Shown here: positions 9,651 to 18,644 of the stretch, piece by piece
Numbering within the stretch: position 1 is the stretch's first letter
How the letters are laid out: each line of letters starts with the position of its first letter
Assembly: GCF_000307775.2 (NCBI RefSeq)
Contig: NZ_KK020677.1
Span: 360,625-424,624 of the forward strand
Direction of reading: 5' to 3'
From: Stutzerimonas stutzeri KOS6
GTDB taxonomy: Bacteria > Pseudomonadota > Gammaproteobacteria > Pseudomonadales > Pseudomonadaceae
Length of the DNA stretch: 64,000 nucleotides
Made by a program: the position numbers and the translations under genes
The notes under the pieces: model-generated
Told to the model about the DNA's origin: nothing
Databases searched by the model: none
Seen by the model: the letters and a program-made list of their open reading frames with translations, nothing else

Positions 9651-10559
9651 TCAGCGCTGGGCCGGAAACTGCTCGTGCAGCTGCGCCAGATGAAGGTCCT
9701 TTTCGCTCCAGAGCTGGTTGACCCACTGCTGGAAGGCCAGCCGATACGCTTCGTCCTGGTCATAGTTTCTGCGCAGGAACTCGCTGGGAATCGGCTGCGC
9801 CTTGATCCGTAACACCACCTGGCGAATGTTGCCTGCCAGCAGATCCCAGAATGTCGGGCGACCGTCTGGGTAGTGGATGGTGACGTTGATCAGCGCCGTC
9901 AGTTGCTCGCCCATCGCGTCGATGACGAAGGCGATGCCGCCGGCTCTGGGTTTGAGCAGGTAGCGGTATGGCGAGGCCTGCTCGGTGTGTTTGTCATCGG
10001 TAAAGCGTGTGCCTTCGATGAAGTTGAATACCGAAACCGGATTGGTCCGGTAGCGTTCGCACGCCTTGCGCGTCGTCGCCAGATCCTGGCCGCGCTTTTC
10101 CGGATATTTGGCCAGATATGCCTTGCTGAAGCGCTTCATGAACGGAAACTCGAGCGCCCACCAGCACAAGCCGATCACCGGCACCCAGATCAGCTCCTGC
10201 TTGAGGAAGAACTTGAGGATCGGCATGCGCCGGTTGAACTGATACTGCAGGGCGAGAATGTCAGCCCAGCTCTGGTGATTGCTGGTCACCAGGTAGGAAT
10301 GCTGCATGTCGACCTGATTGAGCCCCTGGACGTCCCAGCGAATGGAGCGGACCGAATCCATCCAGAAGCTGTTCACCGCTATCCAGGACTCGGCTATCCA
10401 GTGCATGCCAAAACGCAGCGTGCGTTGAATGGCCGGGAAGGGAAGCAACAGTTTCAGCAGCGAAAGGGCGAAAAGCGGCCAGCACCAGAAGAGGGTATTG
10501 AGTGCCAGGAGCAGCGCGGCGAGGGCGCCACGCAGTGGAGCAGGAAGAAAGCTCAGCAT
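9651..10559 (-). CDS. 1-acyl-glycerol-phosphate acyltransferase family protein (YihG-like)
   Basis: A 303-residue membrane acyltransferase. An N-terminal hydrophobic stretch (about 8-40) is followed by the PlsC-type HX4D motif NHQSWAD (His95, Asp100) and a second block FIEGTRFT in place of the usual FPEGT, the form seen in the YihG/YihG-like branch. These enzymes transfer fatty acyl groups to lysophospholipid at the inner membrane. The frame extends upstream to 10715, but the added 52 residues are Arg-rich and unlike the family, so the internal ATG is preferred. Its 3' end converges with the GGDEF-EAL gene, leaving 10 bases. Confidence 0.82.
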   Translation of the reverse strand: MLSFLPAPLRGALAALLLALNTLFWCWPLFALSLLKLLLPFPAIQRTLRFGMHWIAESWIAVNSFWMDSVRSIRWDVQGLNQVDMQHSYLVTSNHQSWADILALQYQFNRRMPILKFFLKQELIWVPVIGLCWWALEFPFMKRFSKAYLAKYPEKRGQDLATTRKACERYRTNPVSVFNFIEGTRFTDDKHTEQASPYRYLLKPRAGGIAFVIDAMGEQLTALINVTIHYPDGRPTFWDLLAGNIRQVVLRIKAQPIPSEFLRRNYDQDEAYRLAFQQWVNQLWSEKDLHLAQLHEQFPAQR

Positions 10560-10954
10560 GTAATTCTCATCGATACGGCGGATTCGAGGCGCCAAGAGTA
10601 GCGATTGCGCGCCGAACTGCAACAGTCGTGCACACGCCCGATCGTGTTGGACAGCCTCACGGCTGGATGGGCTCGCCGAGGTGAGCTGCCCAACGGCGAT
10701 GAACAGGCGACGCATCGGTGAGCGTTGGGCTTCGGCGCTGCGCGCCTCAACCGCAACCTACGGCGCGCACCTGTGGATGGGTGGAGCGATCGTAGGTTGC
10801 GTTGAGCGAAGCCCAACGAGCAATGCAAGAGGCGGCATGTCGGCGCAAGTTGGCCTTCGGCGCCTCTCAACCGCTACGCCGTCGACATGCCGGTTGCCCG
10901 ACGCAACGTACCGCGCTTCGCGGCGTCCCTGCCGCTCGATCACGTTTTTGCGAG
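10560..10954. other. Non-coding interval between acyltransferase and pta
   Basis: No reading frame here has protein-like composition or a ribosome site. The interval carries the palindromic repeat arms described separately at 10724-10881. No clear T-tract terminator for pta is seen. Confidence 0.6.
10724..10881. repeat. Palindromic extragenic repeat, three arms
   Basis: Arm 1 (10724-10761, inverted) contains GTTGGGCTTCGG ... CTCAACC-GCAACCTAC; arm 2 (10792 onward) reads GTAGGTTGCGTTGAGCGAAG-CCCAACG; arm 3 (10849-10878) reads AGTTGGCCTTCGGCGCCT-CTCAACCGCTACGC, again inverted. The same sequence family occurs as a cleaner inverted repeat at 61850-61943. The pattern suggests a non-autonomous, REP/MITE-like element or a recurrent extragenic hairpin. 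Confidence 0.7.
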
Positions 10955-13051
10955 TCAGCCGTTCTGGTTGGCAGCCTGCAGCGCGGTCAGGGCGATGGTA
11001 AAGACGATGTCGTCCACCAGCGCGCCGCGCGACAGATCGTTGACCGGCTTGGCCAGACCCTGCAGCATCGGGCCGACGCTGAGGCAGTTGGCGTTGCGCT
11101 GCACCGCCTTGTAGGTGGTGTTGCCGGTGTTCAGGTCGGGGAAGATGAACACGGTGGCCTGCCCGGCGACCTTGCTGTTCGGCGCCTTCTGCCTGCCGAC
11201 GCTGAGCACGGAGGCGGCGTCGTACTGCAGCGGGCCGTCGATCGGCAGTTCGGGGGCGCGTTCCTGGGCGATGCGGGTAGCTTCGGCGACCTTTTCTACT
11301 TCCGCACCGCTGCCGGAACTGCCAGTGGAGTAGCTGATCATTGCCACGCGTGGGGTAACGCCTAGTGCCACGGCGGACTCGGCGCTCTGCAGGGCGATTT
11401 CGGCCAGCTCGGTGGCGCTCGGGTTCGGGTTCACCGCGCAGTCGCCGTAGACCAGCACCTGGTCCGGCAGCAGCATGAAGAATACCGAGGACACCAGGCT
11501 GTAGCCCGGCGCGGTCTTGATCAGTTGCAGGGCCGGGCGAATGGTGTTGGCTGTGGTATGCACGGCGCCGGACACCAGGCCGTCGACTTCGTCGAGTGCC
11601 AGCATCATGGTGCCCAGCACCACGGTATCCTTCAGCTGTTCGCGAGCGTCATCGGGCGTCAGGCCCTTGGCCTTGCGCATCTCGCACATCGGCTCGACGT
11701 AGCGGTTGGCGATGGCGTCCGGGTCGAGGATCTCCAGGCTGGCCGGCAGAGTAATGCCCTGCTCGCGAGCGACCTGCTGAACTTCCTCCGGCTTGGCCAG
11801 CAGTACGCAACGGGCGATGCCGCGGTCCTGGCAGATGGCAGCGGCGCGGATGGTGCGCGGCTCGTTGCCTTCCGGCAGGACGATGCGCTTGTTGGCTTCC
11901 TGGGCGCGCTTGACCAACTGGTAGCGGAAGGCTGCCGGGGACATGCGCAGCTCGCCGCGCGGCACGCTGCAGCGGGTGTGCAGGAATTCGGGATGCAGAT
12001 GGCTGGCGATGAAATCGGTTACCCGCTTGGCACGCTCGATGTCGTCCGCAGGGGTTTCCTTGTTCAGGCCGAACAGGTTGTTGGCCGTGTCGTAGGAATT
12101 GGTTTCGACGGTCATCACCGGCAGGCCGCCATCCAGGGCTGCCTTGCACAGCTCGAGGATGCGCGGGTCCGGCGTGAAGTCGCTGCACAGCAGCAGGCCT
12201 GCGAGCTTCTCGCCGTTGAGCGAGGCCAGGCTGGCGGCAAGAATGATGTCGTCGCGATCGCCCGGGGTCACCACCAGTACGCCGGATTGCAGCAGCTGCA
12301 CGGTGTTCGGAACGGCGCGAGCGCAGAGCACGATCTTGTTGACGCGGCGCTGGTCGGCCTCGCCGGCGTTGAGCACCTGGGCGCCGAGCAGCTCGGCGAT
12401 GTCGCGGGTACGCAGGGCGTTGAGCTCTTCGGAGAAAGGAATGGCGCCGAGCAACTGGAACTCTGCGCTACCCAGTAGCGGCAGATGCTGCTTGAGGTTG
12501 TCGATGAACGTCGGCAGCCCCTCGTCAGTCTTGACCTTGTTGAGAATCACGCCCAGCACCTTGGGGTCCTTGGCGCCGCCGTACAGGTGTGCCTGAATCT
12601 CGATGCGCTCGGCCAGACGCTTGAGGCTGTCGCTGCCTTGCGCAGCGATCAGGATGACCTCTGCGTCCAGGCTCTTGGCCAGCTGGGTGTTGATGCGCTG
12701 GGTGTAGTTCGACTCGCGAGTCGGCACCATGCCTTCGACGATGACCACATCCTTGCCGGCAGCCACTTCCTGATAGCGACTGATCACGTCTTCGAGCAGC
12801 AGGTCGATTTCGCCATCGGCGAGCTGGCGTTCCACCTGTTCCAGCGGCAGCGGCTCGGGGGAGGTCAGGTTCAGTGTGCGCTCGACGAGAATGCAGGAGC
12901 GCTCACGGCCTTGATCGACCGGGAACGGCTGGGCGATGGGCTTGAAGAAACCGACCTTGAGGCCCGCATTTTCCAGCGCGCGAATCAGGCCCAGGCTGAT
13001 GGAATTGAGGCCGCCACCGAAACCGGTAGGGGCGAGAAAGAGTGTGTGCAT
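10955..13051 (-). CDS. pta: Phosphate acetyltransferase (long, two-domain form)
   Basis: A 698-residue cytosolic enzyme interconverting acetyl-CoA and acetyl phosphate. The length and layout are those of the long Pta class: an N-terminal dethiobiotin-synthetase-like/DRTGG regulatory region (about 1-360, beginning MHTLFLAPTGFGGGLNS) and a C-terminal catalytic PTA_PTB domain (about 375-698), ending near the motif VGPMLQGLAKPVNDLSRGA. AAGGAGAT lies just before the ATG. It lies downstream of ackA on the same strand, the usual partner making ATP from acetyl phosphate. Confidence 0.96.
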   Translation of the reverse strand: MHTLFLAPTGFGGGLNSISLGLIRALENAGLKVGFFKPIAQPFPVDQGRERSCILVERTLNLTSPEPLPLEQVERQLADGEIDLLLEDVISRYQEVAAGKDVVIVEGMVPTRESNYTQRINTQLAKSLDAEVILIAAQGSDSLKRLAERIEIQAHLYGGAKDPKVLGVILNKVKTDEGLPTFIDNLKQHLPLLGSAEFQLLGAIPFSEELNALRTRDIAELLGAQVLNAGEADQRRVNKIVLCARAVPNTVQLLQSGVLVVTPGDRDDIILAASLASLNGEKLAGLLLCSDFTPDPRILELCKAALDGGLPVMTVETNSYDTANNLFGLNKETPADDIERAKRVTDFIASHLHPEFLHTRCSVPRGELRMSPAAFRYQLVKRAQEANKRIVLPEGNEPRTIRAAAICQDRGIARCVLLAKPEEVQQVAREQGITLPASLEILDPDAIANRYVEPMCEMRKAKGLTPDDAREQLKDTVVLGTMMLALDEVDGLVSGAVHTTANTIRPALQLIKTAPGYSLVSSVFFMLLPDQVLVYGDCAVNPNPSATELAEIALQSAESAVALGVTPRVAMISYSTGSSGSGAEVEKVAEATRIAQERAPELPIDGPLQYDAASVLSVGRQKAPNSKVAGQATVFIFPDLNTGNTTYKAVQRNANCLSVGPMLQGLAKPVNDLSRGALVDDIVFTIALTALQAANQNG

Positions 13052-13150
13052 GGCATCTCCTTTATGACAGGGTGCTCGGATAACGGTGGGCCAGGCTAGG
13101 CAAATCGTGCCGGTGCGGGAACTGCCTGATTGCCGCGGCGCTCAAGAGCA

Positions 13151-13181
13151 GAAACCCGACGGCTCGGGCCTGTCGGGTTTC
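13151..13181 (-). terminator. Stem-loop between ackA and pta
   Basis: A perfect 10-bp stem, GAAACCCGAC with GTCGGGTTTC, and an 11-base loop, lying between the ackA stop and the pta start on their common strand. The following minus-strand sequence is only moderately T-rich (TGCTCTTG), so it may attenuate rather than fully stop ackA transcripts. Confidence 0.65.
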
Positions 13182-13203
13182 GCTATGCTGCTTGCCTCTG
13201 CGA

Positions 13204-14391
13204 TCAGGCGTCCAGCAGGGCCAGCGTGTCGAGGGCGATCTGGCGTTCCTCGTTGGTCGGCACCACCATGATGCGCGGGCTGCCTTCGCTCTGGATCTCG
13301 CCAGCGACACCGCGGGTGCAGCGGGCATTGGCTTCGGCATCGACCTTGAAGCCGAACAGCTTGAGGTGATCCAGGGTCCGCTCACGCACGGCAGAGGAGT
13401 TTTCGCCGATGCCGCCGGTGAACACCAGGCCGTCCAGCTGCGGCAATGCGCAGGACATGGCGGCCAGGGACTTGGCCAGGCGGTAGCAGAACACCTCGAA
13501 GGCCAGCATGGCGCCCGGATGGCCGGCCTGGCGGGCTTCGGCCAGGGTGCGCATGTCGTTGGACAGGCCGGACAGGCCCTTCAGGCCGCTTTCCTTGTTG
13601 AGCATGTTGTCGATCTTGGGCAGATCCCAGCCCAGGGTCTTGTTCAGGAAGTTGTGCAGGCTCGGGTCGACATCGCCGCTGCGGGTGCCCATCACCAGGC
13701 CTTCGAGTGGGGTCAGGCCCATGCTGGTATCACGGCTTTCGCCATTGACCACGGCACAGGTCGAGCAGCCGTTGCCCAGGTGGGCGACCAGCCAGCTGCT
13801 GTTTTCCACCGCTACGCCGGCCAGCTCGGCCGCGCGCTTGCTGACATAGCGATGGCTGGTGCCATGGAAGCCATAGCGACGCACGCCGTGCTCCTTGTAG
13901 AGCACGTCCGGCACGGCGTAACGGTAGGCATGCTCGGGCATGGTCTGGTGGAAGGCGGTGTCGAATACGCCGACCTGTGGCAGATCCGGGAACAGATTGA
14001 TGGCGGCATGGATGCCGCTGAGGTTGGCCGGGTTGTGCAGCGGCGCCAGTTGGATGTTGGCTTCGATGCCGGCCAGCGTCTCATCGTTGAGCAGCGAGGA
14101 GGCGAAGAACTTTTCACCGCCATGTACAACGCGGTGGCCGATGCCGTGCAGGTGACCGCCGGCGGCGTCTTCCACCCGCGGCAGGATCTGGGCGAGAGCA
14201 GCCTGATGGTCGGCGTTCGGCACCTTGACGCTTTCCTTGCCAGCGGCGCTCTCGAAGTGGATGACGGCCTCCGGGCTGCCGATGCATTCGGCCAGGCCTT
14301 GTAGCGGGAAGGTCGCTTGCGCTTCGTTGACCAGGGCGAACTTGATCGACGAGCTGCCACAGTTAATCACCAGGATGTTACGAGCCGACAT
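13204..14391 (-). CDS. ackA: Acetate kinase
   Basis: A 395-residue ASKHA-fold kinase converting acetyl phosphate and ADP to acetate and ATP. The N-terminal phosphate loop reads [13 protein letters not shown], followed by [10 protein letters not shown] and [10 protein letters not shown], all diagnostic; the C-terminal block [15 protein letters not shown] is the adenosine region. The frame extends 30 codons further upstream, but AAGGAGCACC precedes the ATG at 14391 and the family starts here. Paired with pta for acetate overflow and anaerobic pyruvate survival as known in pseudomonads. Confidence 0.97.
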   Translation of the reverse strand: MSARNILVINCGSSSIKFALVNEAQATFPLQGLAECIGSPEAVIHFESAAGKESVKVPNADHQAALAQILPRVEDAAGGHLHGIGHRVVHGGEKFFASSLLNDETLAGIEANIQLAPLHNPANLSGIHAAINLFPDLPQVGVFDTAFHQTMPEHAYRYAVPDVLYKEHGVRRYGFHGTSHRYVSKRAAELAGVAVENSSWLVAHLGNGCSTCAVVNGESRDTSMGLTPLEGLVMGTRSGDVDPSLHNFLNKTLGWDLPKIDNMLNKESGLKGLSGLSNDMRTLAEARQAGHPGAMLAFEVFCYRLAKSLAAMSCALPQLDGLVFTGGIGENSSAVRERTLDHLKLFGFKVDAEANARCTRGVAGEIQSEGSPRIMVVPTNEERQIALDTLALLDA

Positions 14392-14487
14392 CGGTGCTCC
14401 TTGGTTCTCTAATGTTATTGAAATGGTTGCCAAAGATATTTTTCGCCGATTCTTGCACATCGGCTTCGAAAGCGATGCCATCCAAAG

Positions 14488-14518
14488 GTTGTAGTCCGGT
14501 GTTCGAAGGCACTACAAC
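14488..14518. promoter_or_regulatory. Perfect 8-bp inverted repeat in the ackA / slyD-like divergent promoter region
   Basis: GTTGTAGT, 15 bases, ACTACAAC. It lies 97 bases upstream of ackA and 111 bases upstream of the divergent isomerase gene. No Anr box (TTGAT-N4-ATCAA) was found in this interval. Could be an operator for an unidentified dimeric regulator. Confidence 0.4.
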
Positions 14519-14629
14519 GGCATCCATGACGACGGGTGGCACTGGTCCGTTCATCCAAGGCCGGTTCGCATTCGGCGCGGTGGATGGTTAAACTTCGACA
14601 TCCATTCTCTCAAGCGAAGGTTCTGTCCC

Positions 14630-15115
14630 ATGCTGATTGCCGCTAACAAGGCTGTCTCCATCGACTACACACTCACCAACGACGCCGGTGAGGTGATCGA
14701 CAGCTCGTCCGGCGGCGCACCGCTGGTCTACCTGCACGGTGCAGGCAACATCATTCCCGGTCTGGAAAAGGCGCTCGAGGGCAAGCAGGGCGGTGACCAC
14801 ATCCAGGTCGCCATCGAGCCTCAGGATGCCTATGGCGAGTACAGCGCCGAGCTGGTTGCCACGCTGAATCGCGCCATGTTCGAAGGCGTCGACGAGCTGG
14901 AAGTGGGCATGCAGTTCCACGCTTCCGGTCCGGACGGCGGCATGCAGATCGTCACCATCCGTGACGTCGAGGGCGACGATGTGATCGTCGACGGCAATCA
15001 TCCGCTGGCCGGTCAGCGCCTGAATTTCGACGTCAAGGTCGTCAGCGTGCGTGATGCCAGCGAAGAGGAAGTGGCTCATGGCCACGTCCATGGCGAAGGT
15101 GGTCACCACCACTGA
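14630..15115 (+). CDS. slyD: FKBP-type peptidyl-prolyl isomerase, SlyD-like
   Basis: A 161-residue cytosolic folding helper. It has the SlyD arrangement: FKBP half with DYTLTNDAGEVIDSS near 12-26 and the IIPGLEKALEGK motif, an inserted flap (IF) domain about 70-125, then the second FKBP strand and a short His-rich tail GHVHGEGGHHH that could bind Ni or other metals. The tail is far shorter than the Cys/His tail of E. coli SlyD, as is usual in pseudomonads. A terminator follows at 15181. Confidence 0.9.
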   Translation: MLIAANKAVSIDYTLTNDAGEVIDSSSGGAPLVYLHGAGNIIPGLEKALEGKQGGDHIQVAIEPQDAYGEYSAELVATLNRAMFEGVDELEVGMQFHASGPDGGMQIVTIRDVEGDDVIVDGNHPLAGQRLNFDVKVVSVRDASEEEVAHGHVHGEGGHHH

Positions 15116-15180
15116 TCAGGTCCGCCGCACAGGCGTTCGCATGCACGGTGGCAGACCTGTCTGCCGTGCCGATCGAAAGA

Positions 15181-15214
15181 AAAGCGCTCCGGTTGCCTGC
15201 CGGGGCGTTTTTTT
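15181..15214 (+). terminator. Rho-independent terminator after slyD-like gene
   Basis: AAAGCGCTCCGG pairs (one wobble) with CCGGGGCGTTT, followed by seven T. A separate small hairpin (15143-15169, GGCAGA-CCTG-TCTGCC) precedes it. Confidence 0.85.
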
Positions 15215-15229
15215 GTCAGGAGAGATGAC

Positions 15230-15712
15230 ATGAGCGCATTCCACCAATTGGTGTTGCCGGGGCTGGGCGGCGAGCAATTGCCATTGGCGCAGTTCGGCGA
15301 TCAGATCACGCTGGTGGTCAATGTCGCCTCGCAATGCGGGCTGACGCCACAATACGCCGGCCTCGAACGGCTGCACCAGCAATACGGTCCCCGCGGGTTC
15401 AGCGTGCTGGGCATACCGTGCAACCAGTTCGCTGCGCAGGAACCGGGAAGCGATGAGGAGATTCGTTCGTTCTGCACGCTCAACTACGGCGTCAGTTTCC
15501 CCTTGAGCGGCAAGCTCGAGGTGAACGGCCCGCAGCGCCATCCGCTGTATCGTTTGCTGGCAGGCGAAGGTGCCGATTTTCCGGGTGACATCACCTGGAA
15601 CTTCGAAAAATTCCTGGTGGGCAAGGATGGCCGCGTGCTGGCCCGCTTCTCGCCCCGTACCGCGCCGGACGACGCCGCGTTGCTCCAGGCGATCGAAGGC
15701 GCCCTGGCCTGA
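15230..15712 (+). CDS. Glutathione peroxidase family thiol peroxidase
   Basis: A 160-residue cytosolic peroxidase reducing H2O2 or organic hydroperoxides. The peroxidatic residue is Cys36 in NVASQCGLTPQY; Gln70 (NQFAAQEPG), Trp123 and Asn124 (ITWNFEKFLV) complete the catalytic tetrad. Cysteine rather than selenocysteine suggests a thioredoxin-linked BtuE/Gpx type. AGGAGAG precedes the ATG. It sits between the slyD-like terminator and a TetR gene. Confidence 0.93.
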   Translation: MSAFHQLVLPGLGGEQLPLAQFGDQITLVVNVASQCGLTPQYAGLERLHQQYGPRGFSVLGIPCNQFAAQEPGSDEEIRSFCTLNYGVSFPLSGKLEVNGPQRHPLYRLLAGEGADFPGDITWNFEKFLVGKDGRVLARFSPRTAPDDAALLQAIEGALA

Positions 15713-15848
15713 TCCCGTTCGCGGCCGCATGCGCGGTCGCGTCTCCTTCTTCTGCGTTGCGCGCTGCGCCATGGTCGCCGTGGTTGCGCCTGGATAAGCG
15801 CGATGGATGATGCTGTGCCGGCGAGACGACCGGTCATATCCTCGGCGC

Positions 15849-16508
15849 ATGAGCACTCCAGCACGCAACGACAAGCGCGACCTGATCCTTTCCAGAGGCG
15901 CCCAGGTGATGACCCGCCGTGGCTATCACGGCACGGGCGTGCAAGAGATCGTCCAGGCGGCCGGCATTCCCAAGGGTTCGTTCTATCACTACTTCGCCAG
16001 CAAGGAAGAATTCGCCCTGCAGGCCCTGGATTACATCTATGTCCCGCGCCTGCAGCGCTATCAGGCCGCACTCAGCAACGGCGCGGTCGCGCCACGCCAG
16101 CGCATTCTCGGCTACTACGCGGAGCTCGTCGCTCACTTCGCGCGAAAGGAGACGCCCGAGTATCACTGTTTCATCGGCAGCCTGAGCTTCGAAATGGCCG
16201 AGTTGTGTCCGCCCATTGCGCGGCGGCTCAGCGAGATCCTCGCCCGCTCGGTCGAGCTGCTGGCGTACTGCCTGGAGCAGGCGCGCAGCGCGGGAGAGAT
16301 CGCTCCGGACTGCGATTGTCCGGCAACCGCGGAGTTCATCAGTGATGCCTGGGAAGGCGCACTCCTGCGTATGAAAGTGAGCGGTAGCGTCGCGCCGCTG
16401 CAGGTATTTCTTCAACAGATCGGGCGCCTGCTGGCGCCGGTTGCAGTCCATTCGCCGGGCCGCGAGCGCCCGGCTGCCTTGCCCAAACAATTAGGAGACG
16501 ATCGATGA
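15849..16508 (+). CDS. TetR/AcrR-family transcriptional regulator
   Basis: A 219-residue repressor-type protein. The N-terminal helix-turn-helix is clear (GAQVMTRRGYHGTGVQEIV then GIPKGSFYHYFASKEEFALQ, about 16-60), followed by a ligand domain with several Cys (CHCF-like PEYHCFIG, AELCPP, PDCDCP) that might respond to electrophiles, as in NemR; this last point is inference. The frame could begin 42 bases earlier, but the family start fits 15849. Its stop overlaps the start of the flavin oxidoreductase by four bases (ATGA), so the two are translationally coupled and the regulator probably controls the pair. Confidence 0.88.
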   Translation: MSTPARNDKRDLILSRGAQVMTRRGYHGTGVQEIVQAAGIPKGSFYHYFASKEEFALQALDYIYVPRLQRYQAALSNGAVAPRQRILGYYAELVAHFARKETPEYHCFIGSLSFEMAELCPPIARRLSEILARSVELLAYCLEQARSAGEIAPDCDCPATAEFISDAWEGALLRMKVSGSVAPLQVFLQQIGRLLAPVAVHSPGRERPAALPKQLGDDR

Positions 16509-17614
16509 CCGCTAGCGTACAAGCCCTGTTTGAGCCCTTCGAGCTGGGCGCCCTTCGTTTGCCGACCCGTGTGGTCATGGCACCGATGACCCGTTCGTTC
16601 TCGCCCAATGGCGTGCCCACCGCCGACGTGGTCGAGTACTACCGCCGTCGTGCCGCGTCCGGGGTCGGGCTGATCATCACCGAGGGCACCACGGTCGGCC
16701 ACACCGCCGCGAATGGCTATCCGCAGGTGCCGCGCTTCTACGGTGAAGATGCGCTGGCTGGCTGGAAGGCCGTGGTCGATGCTGTGCATGCGGCCGGCGG
16801 CAAGATCGTCCCGCAGCTCTGGCACGTGGGCAATGTGCGCCGCAAGGGCACCGAGCCGGAGCCGGAGGTGCCCGGTTATGGCCCGATGGAAAAGCAGAAG
16901 GACGGGCAGGTCGTCGTTCATGGCATGACCACGCAGGACATTCAGGACGTGATCGAAGCGTTCGCCCAGGCTGCACGCGATGCGCAGGCGATCGGCATGG
17001 ATGGCGTGGAAATCCATGGCGCCCACGGCTACCTGATCGACCAGTTCTTCTGGGAAGGCAGCAACCAGCGCACCGACGAGTACGGCGGCAGCCTGGCCAA
17101 CCGCTCGCGCTTCGCCATCGAACTGGTGCAGGCCGTGCGCGCGGCGGTTGGGCCTGACTTCCCGATCATCTTCCGCTTCTCGCAGTGGAAGCAGCAGGAC
17201 TACACCGCGCGGCTGGTGCAATCGCCCGAAGCGCTTGGCGAATTCCTGGCGCCTCTGTCGGCTGCCGGGGTGGACATCTTCCACTGCTCGACCCGCCGCT
17301 TCTGGGAGCCGGAATTCGAGGGCTCGGACCTGAACCTGGCCGGTTGGACCCGTCAGCTGACCGGCAAGCCGACCATCACCGTCGGCAGCGTCGGCCTGGA
17401 TGGCGAATTCCTGCAGTTCATGGTCAAGACCGACAAGGTCGCGCAGCCGGCCAACATCGAAGGGCTGCTGGAGCGCTTGAACAAGCAGGAATTCGATCTG
17501 GTGGCGGTGGGGCGTGCGCTGATCTGCGATCCGGATTGGGCGGTGAAGGTACGTGAGGGGCGGATGGAAGATATCCTGCCGTTCAGTCGCGAGGCGTTGA
17601 AGACGCTGGCGTAA
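16505..17614 (+). CDS. NADH:flavin oxidoreductase, old yellow enzyme family (NemA-like)
   Basis: A 369-residue FMN TIM-barrel oxidoreductase reducing activated alkenes, nitro compounds or related electrophiles. Family marks are VVMAPMTRSFSPNGVPT at the N terminus, the substrate/FMN pair in EIHGAHGYLIDQFFW, the RTDEYGGSLANRSRF motif, and VAVGRALICDPDW near the C terminus binding FMN phosphate. AGGAG lies just before the ATG. Coupled to the upstream TetR gene. The physiological substrate is not evident. Confidence 0.92.
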   Translation: MTASVQALFEPFELGALRLPTRVVMAPMTRSFSPNGVPTADVVEYYRRRAASGVGLIITEGTTVGHTAANGYPQVPRFYGEDALAGWKAVVDAVHAAGGKIVPQLWHVGNVRRKGTEPEPEVPGYGPMEKQKDGQVVVHGMTTQDIQDVIEAFAQAARDAQAIGMDGVEIHGAHGYLIDQFFWEGSNQRTDEYGGSLANRSRFAIELVQAVRAAVGPDFPIIFRFSQWKQQDYTARLVQSPEALGEFLAPLSAAGVDIFHCSTRRFWEPEFEGSDLNLAGWTRQLTGKPTITVGSVGLDGEFLQFMVKTDKVAQPANIEGLLERLNKQEFDLVAVGRALICDPDWAVKVREGRMEDILPFSREALKTLA

Positions 17615-17652
17615 TGCTCATGTCCGGCAACGATGCATGCGCCAGCCAAGGC

Positions 17653-18411
17653 TCATCTTCGTTGCCGATCGAGCTGCCGATTCGGCCCGCCTTCCCGTAC
17701 CCAGAACAACGTAGCCCCCGCCACCGCCGCCGGCATGATCAACAGGTTCAGCACCGGCACCAGCAACGCTGCATAGGTCACCGCGCCGAAGCTCAGGCTC
17801 TGCCAGCGGCGCTGGCGCAGCCAGCTCATCATGTCCGACCAGCTCAGCTTGTTGTTGTCCGCCGGGTAGTCGATGTATTGAACCGCCATCATCCACACGC
17901 CGAACAACAGCCATAACGGCGCGGCCGCAAGATTCAGCACGGGGATGAATGAAAGCACCAGCAATGCCAGCGCGCGAGGTGCGAAGTAGGCCAGTTTGCG
18001 TAGCTCGCGGCCAATCGTGCGCGGCAGCATGGCCAGCAGTTCGGCCCAACTGAAAGGCGGCGCGGCATCTTCACCGCGTACCACCACCTCGACCTTTTCC
18101 GCCAGAAAACCGTTGAACGGTGCGGCGATGATGTTGGCCAGCATGGTGAAGCTGAAGAACACCATCAGCACCACCAGCGCGACGAACAGCGGCCAGAGCA
18201 CATACTCGAGAAACGCCAGCCAGCCCGGCAGGCTGGGCATGAAGGTGTCGACCCAGCTGTCGAACTGATCGATGGCAATCCAGATCAGTCCGAAGAACAG
18301 CAGCACGTTGACCGTCAGCGGCAAAATCACGAACAGCCGCAGGCCGGGGCTGAGCACCAGGCGCAGGCCTTCGCGCAGATAGTGCGGGCCGGAGAGGGCG
18401 GATACGGGCAT
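17653..18411 (-). CDS. cysZ: CysZ-type sulfate transport membrane protein
   Basis: A 252-residue inner-membrane protein (E. coli CysZ is 253) that supports sulfate uptake for cysteine synthesis. Hydrophobic segments lie near 30-50, 68-95, 150-175 and 205-230, and the family motif [10 protein letters not shown] follows the second one. A longer frame reaches 18570, but CAGGAGAC immediately upstream of the ATG at 18411 and family alignment favour this start. Converges with the oxidoreductase gene, leaving 38 bases. Confidence 0.9.
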   Translation of the reverse strand: MPVSALSGPHYLREGLRLVLSPGLRLFVILPLTVNVLLFFGLIWIAIDQFDSWVDTFMPSLPGWLAFLEYVLWPLFVALVVLMVFFSFTMLANIIAAPFNGFLAEKVEVVVRGEDAAPPFSWAELLAMLPRTIGRELRKLAYFAPRALALLVLSFIPVLNLAAAPLWLLFGVWMMAVQYIDYPADNNKLSWSDMMSWLRQRRWQSLSFGAVTYAALLVPVLNLLIMPAAVAGATLFWVREGGPNRQLDRQRR

Positions 18412-18541
18412 TGGCGTCTCCTGAGTCGATGCGGGTCGGATCGGATCGGGCAAAGAGGAATAGTCCATCCCTATGGGCGGGATGAAAAAGCTGAATTGTC
18501 CGCGGGTTCGGCAGAGGGGTAAGGTGGCACTCAACGGTTTC

Positions 18542-18621
18542 GGGTCATCCACTCCTACAGCCTTCCCCAAGTGCCTGGGATGACCCTTTTTACTCCTCGC
18601 GAGCCGGACATTTCCGGCTCG
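18542..18621. other. Two hairpins in the gap upstream of cysZ
   Basis: The first pairs GGGTCATCC (18542-18550) with GGATGACCC (18578-18586) and is followed on the plus strand by five T. The second is a perfect 9-bp stem CGAGCCGGA/TCCGGCTCG with a CATT loop (18600-18621), 24 bases beyond the HopJ-like stop, without a T-run on either strand. The second may end the minus-strand hopJ transcript; the first would act on plus-strand transcription. Confidence 0.4.
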
Positions 18622-18644
18622 CTCTCGCCGTATGCCGGGGGGCG

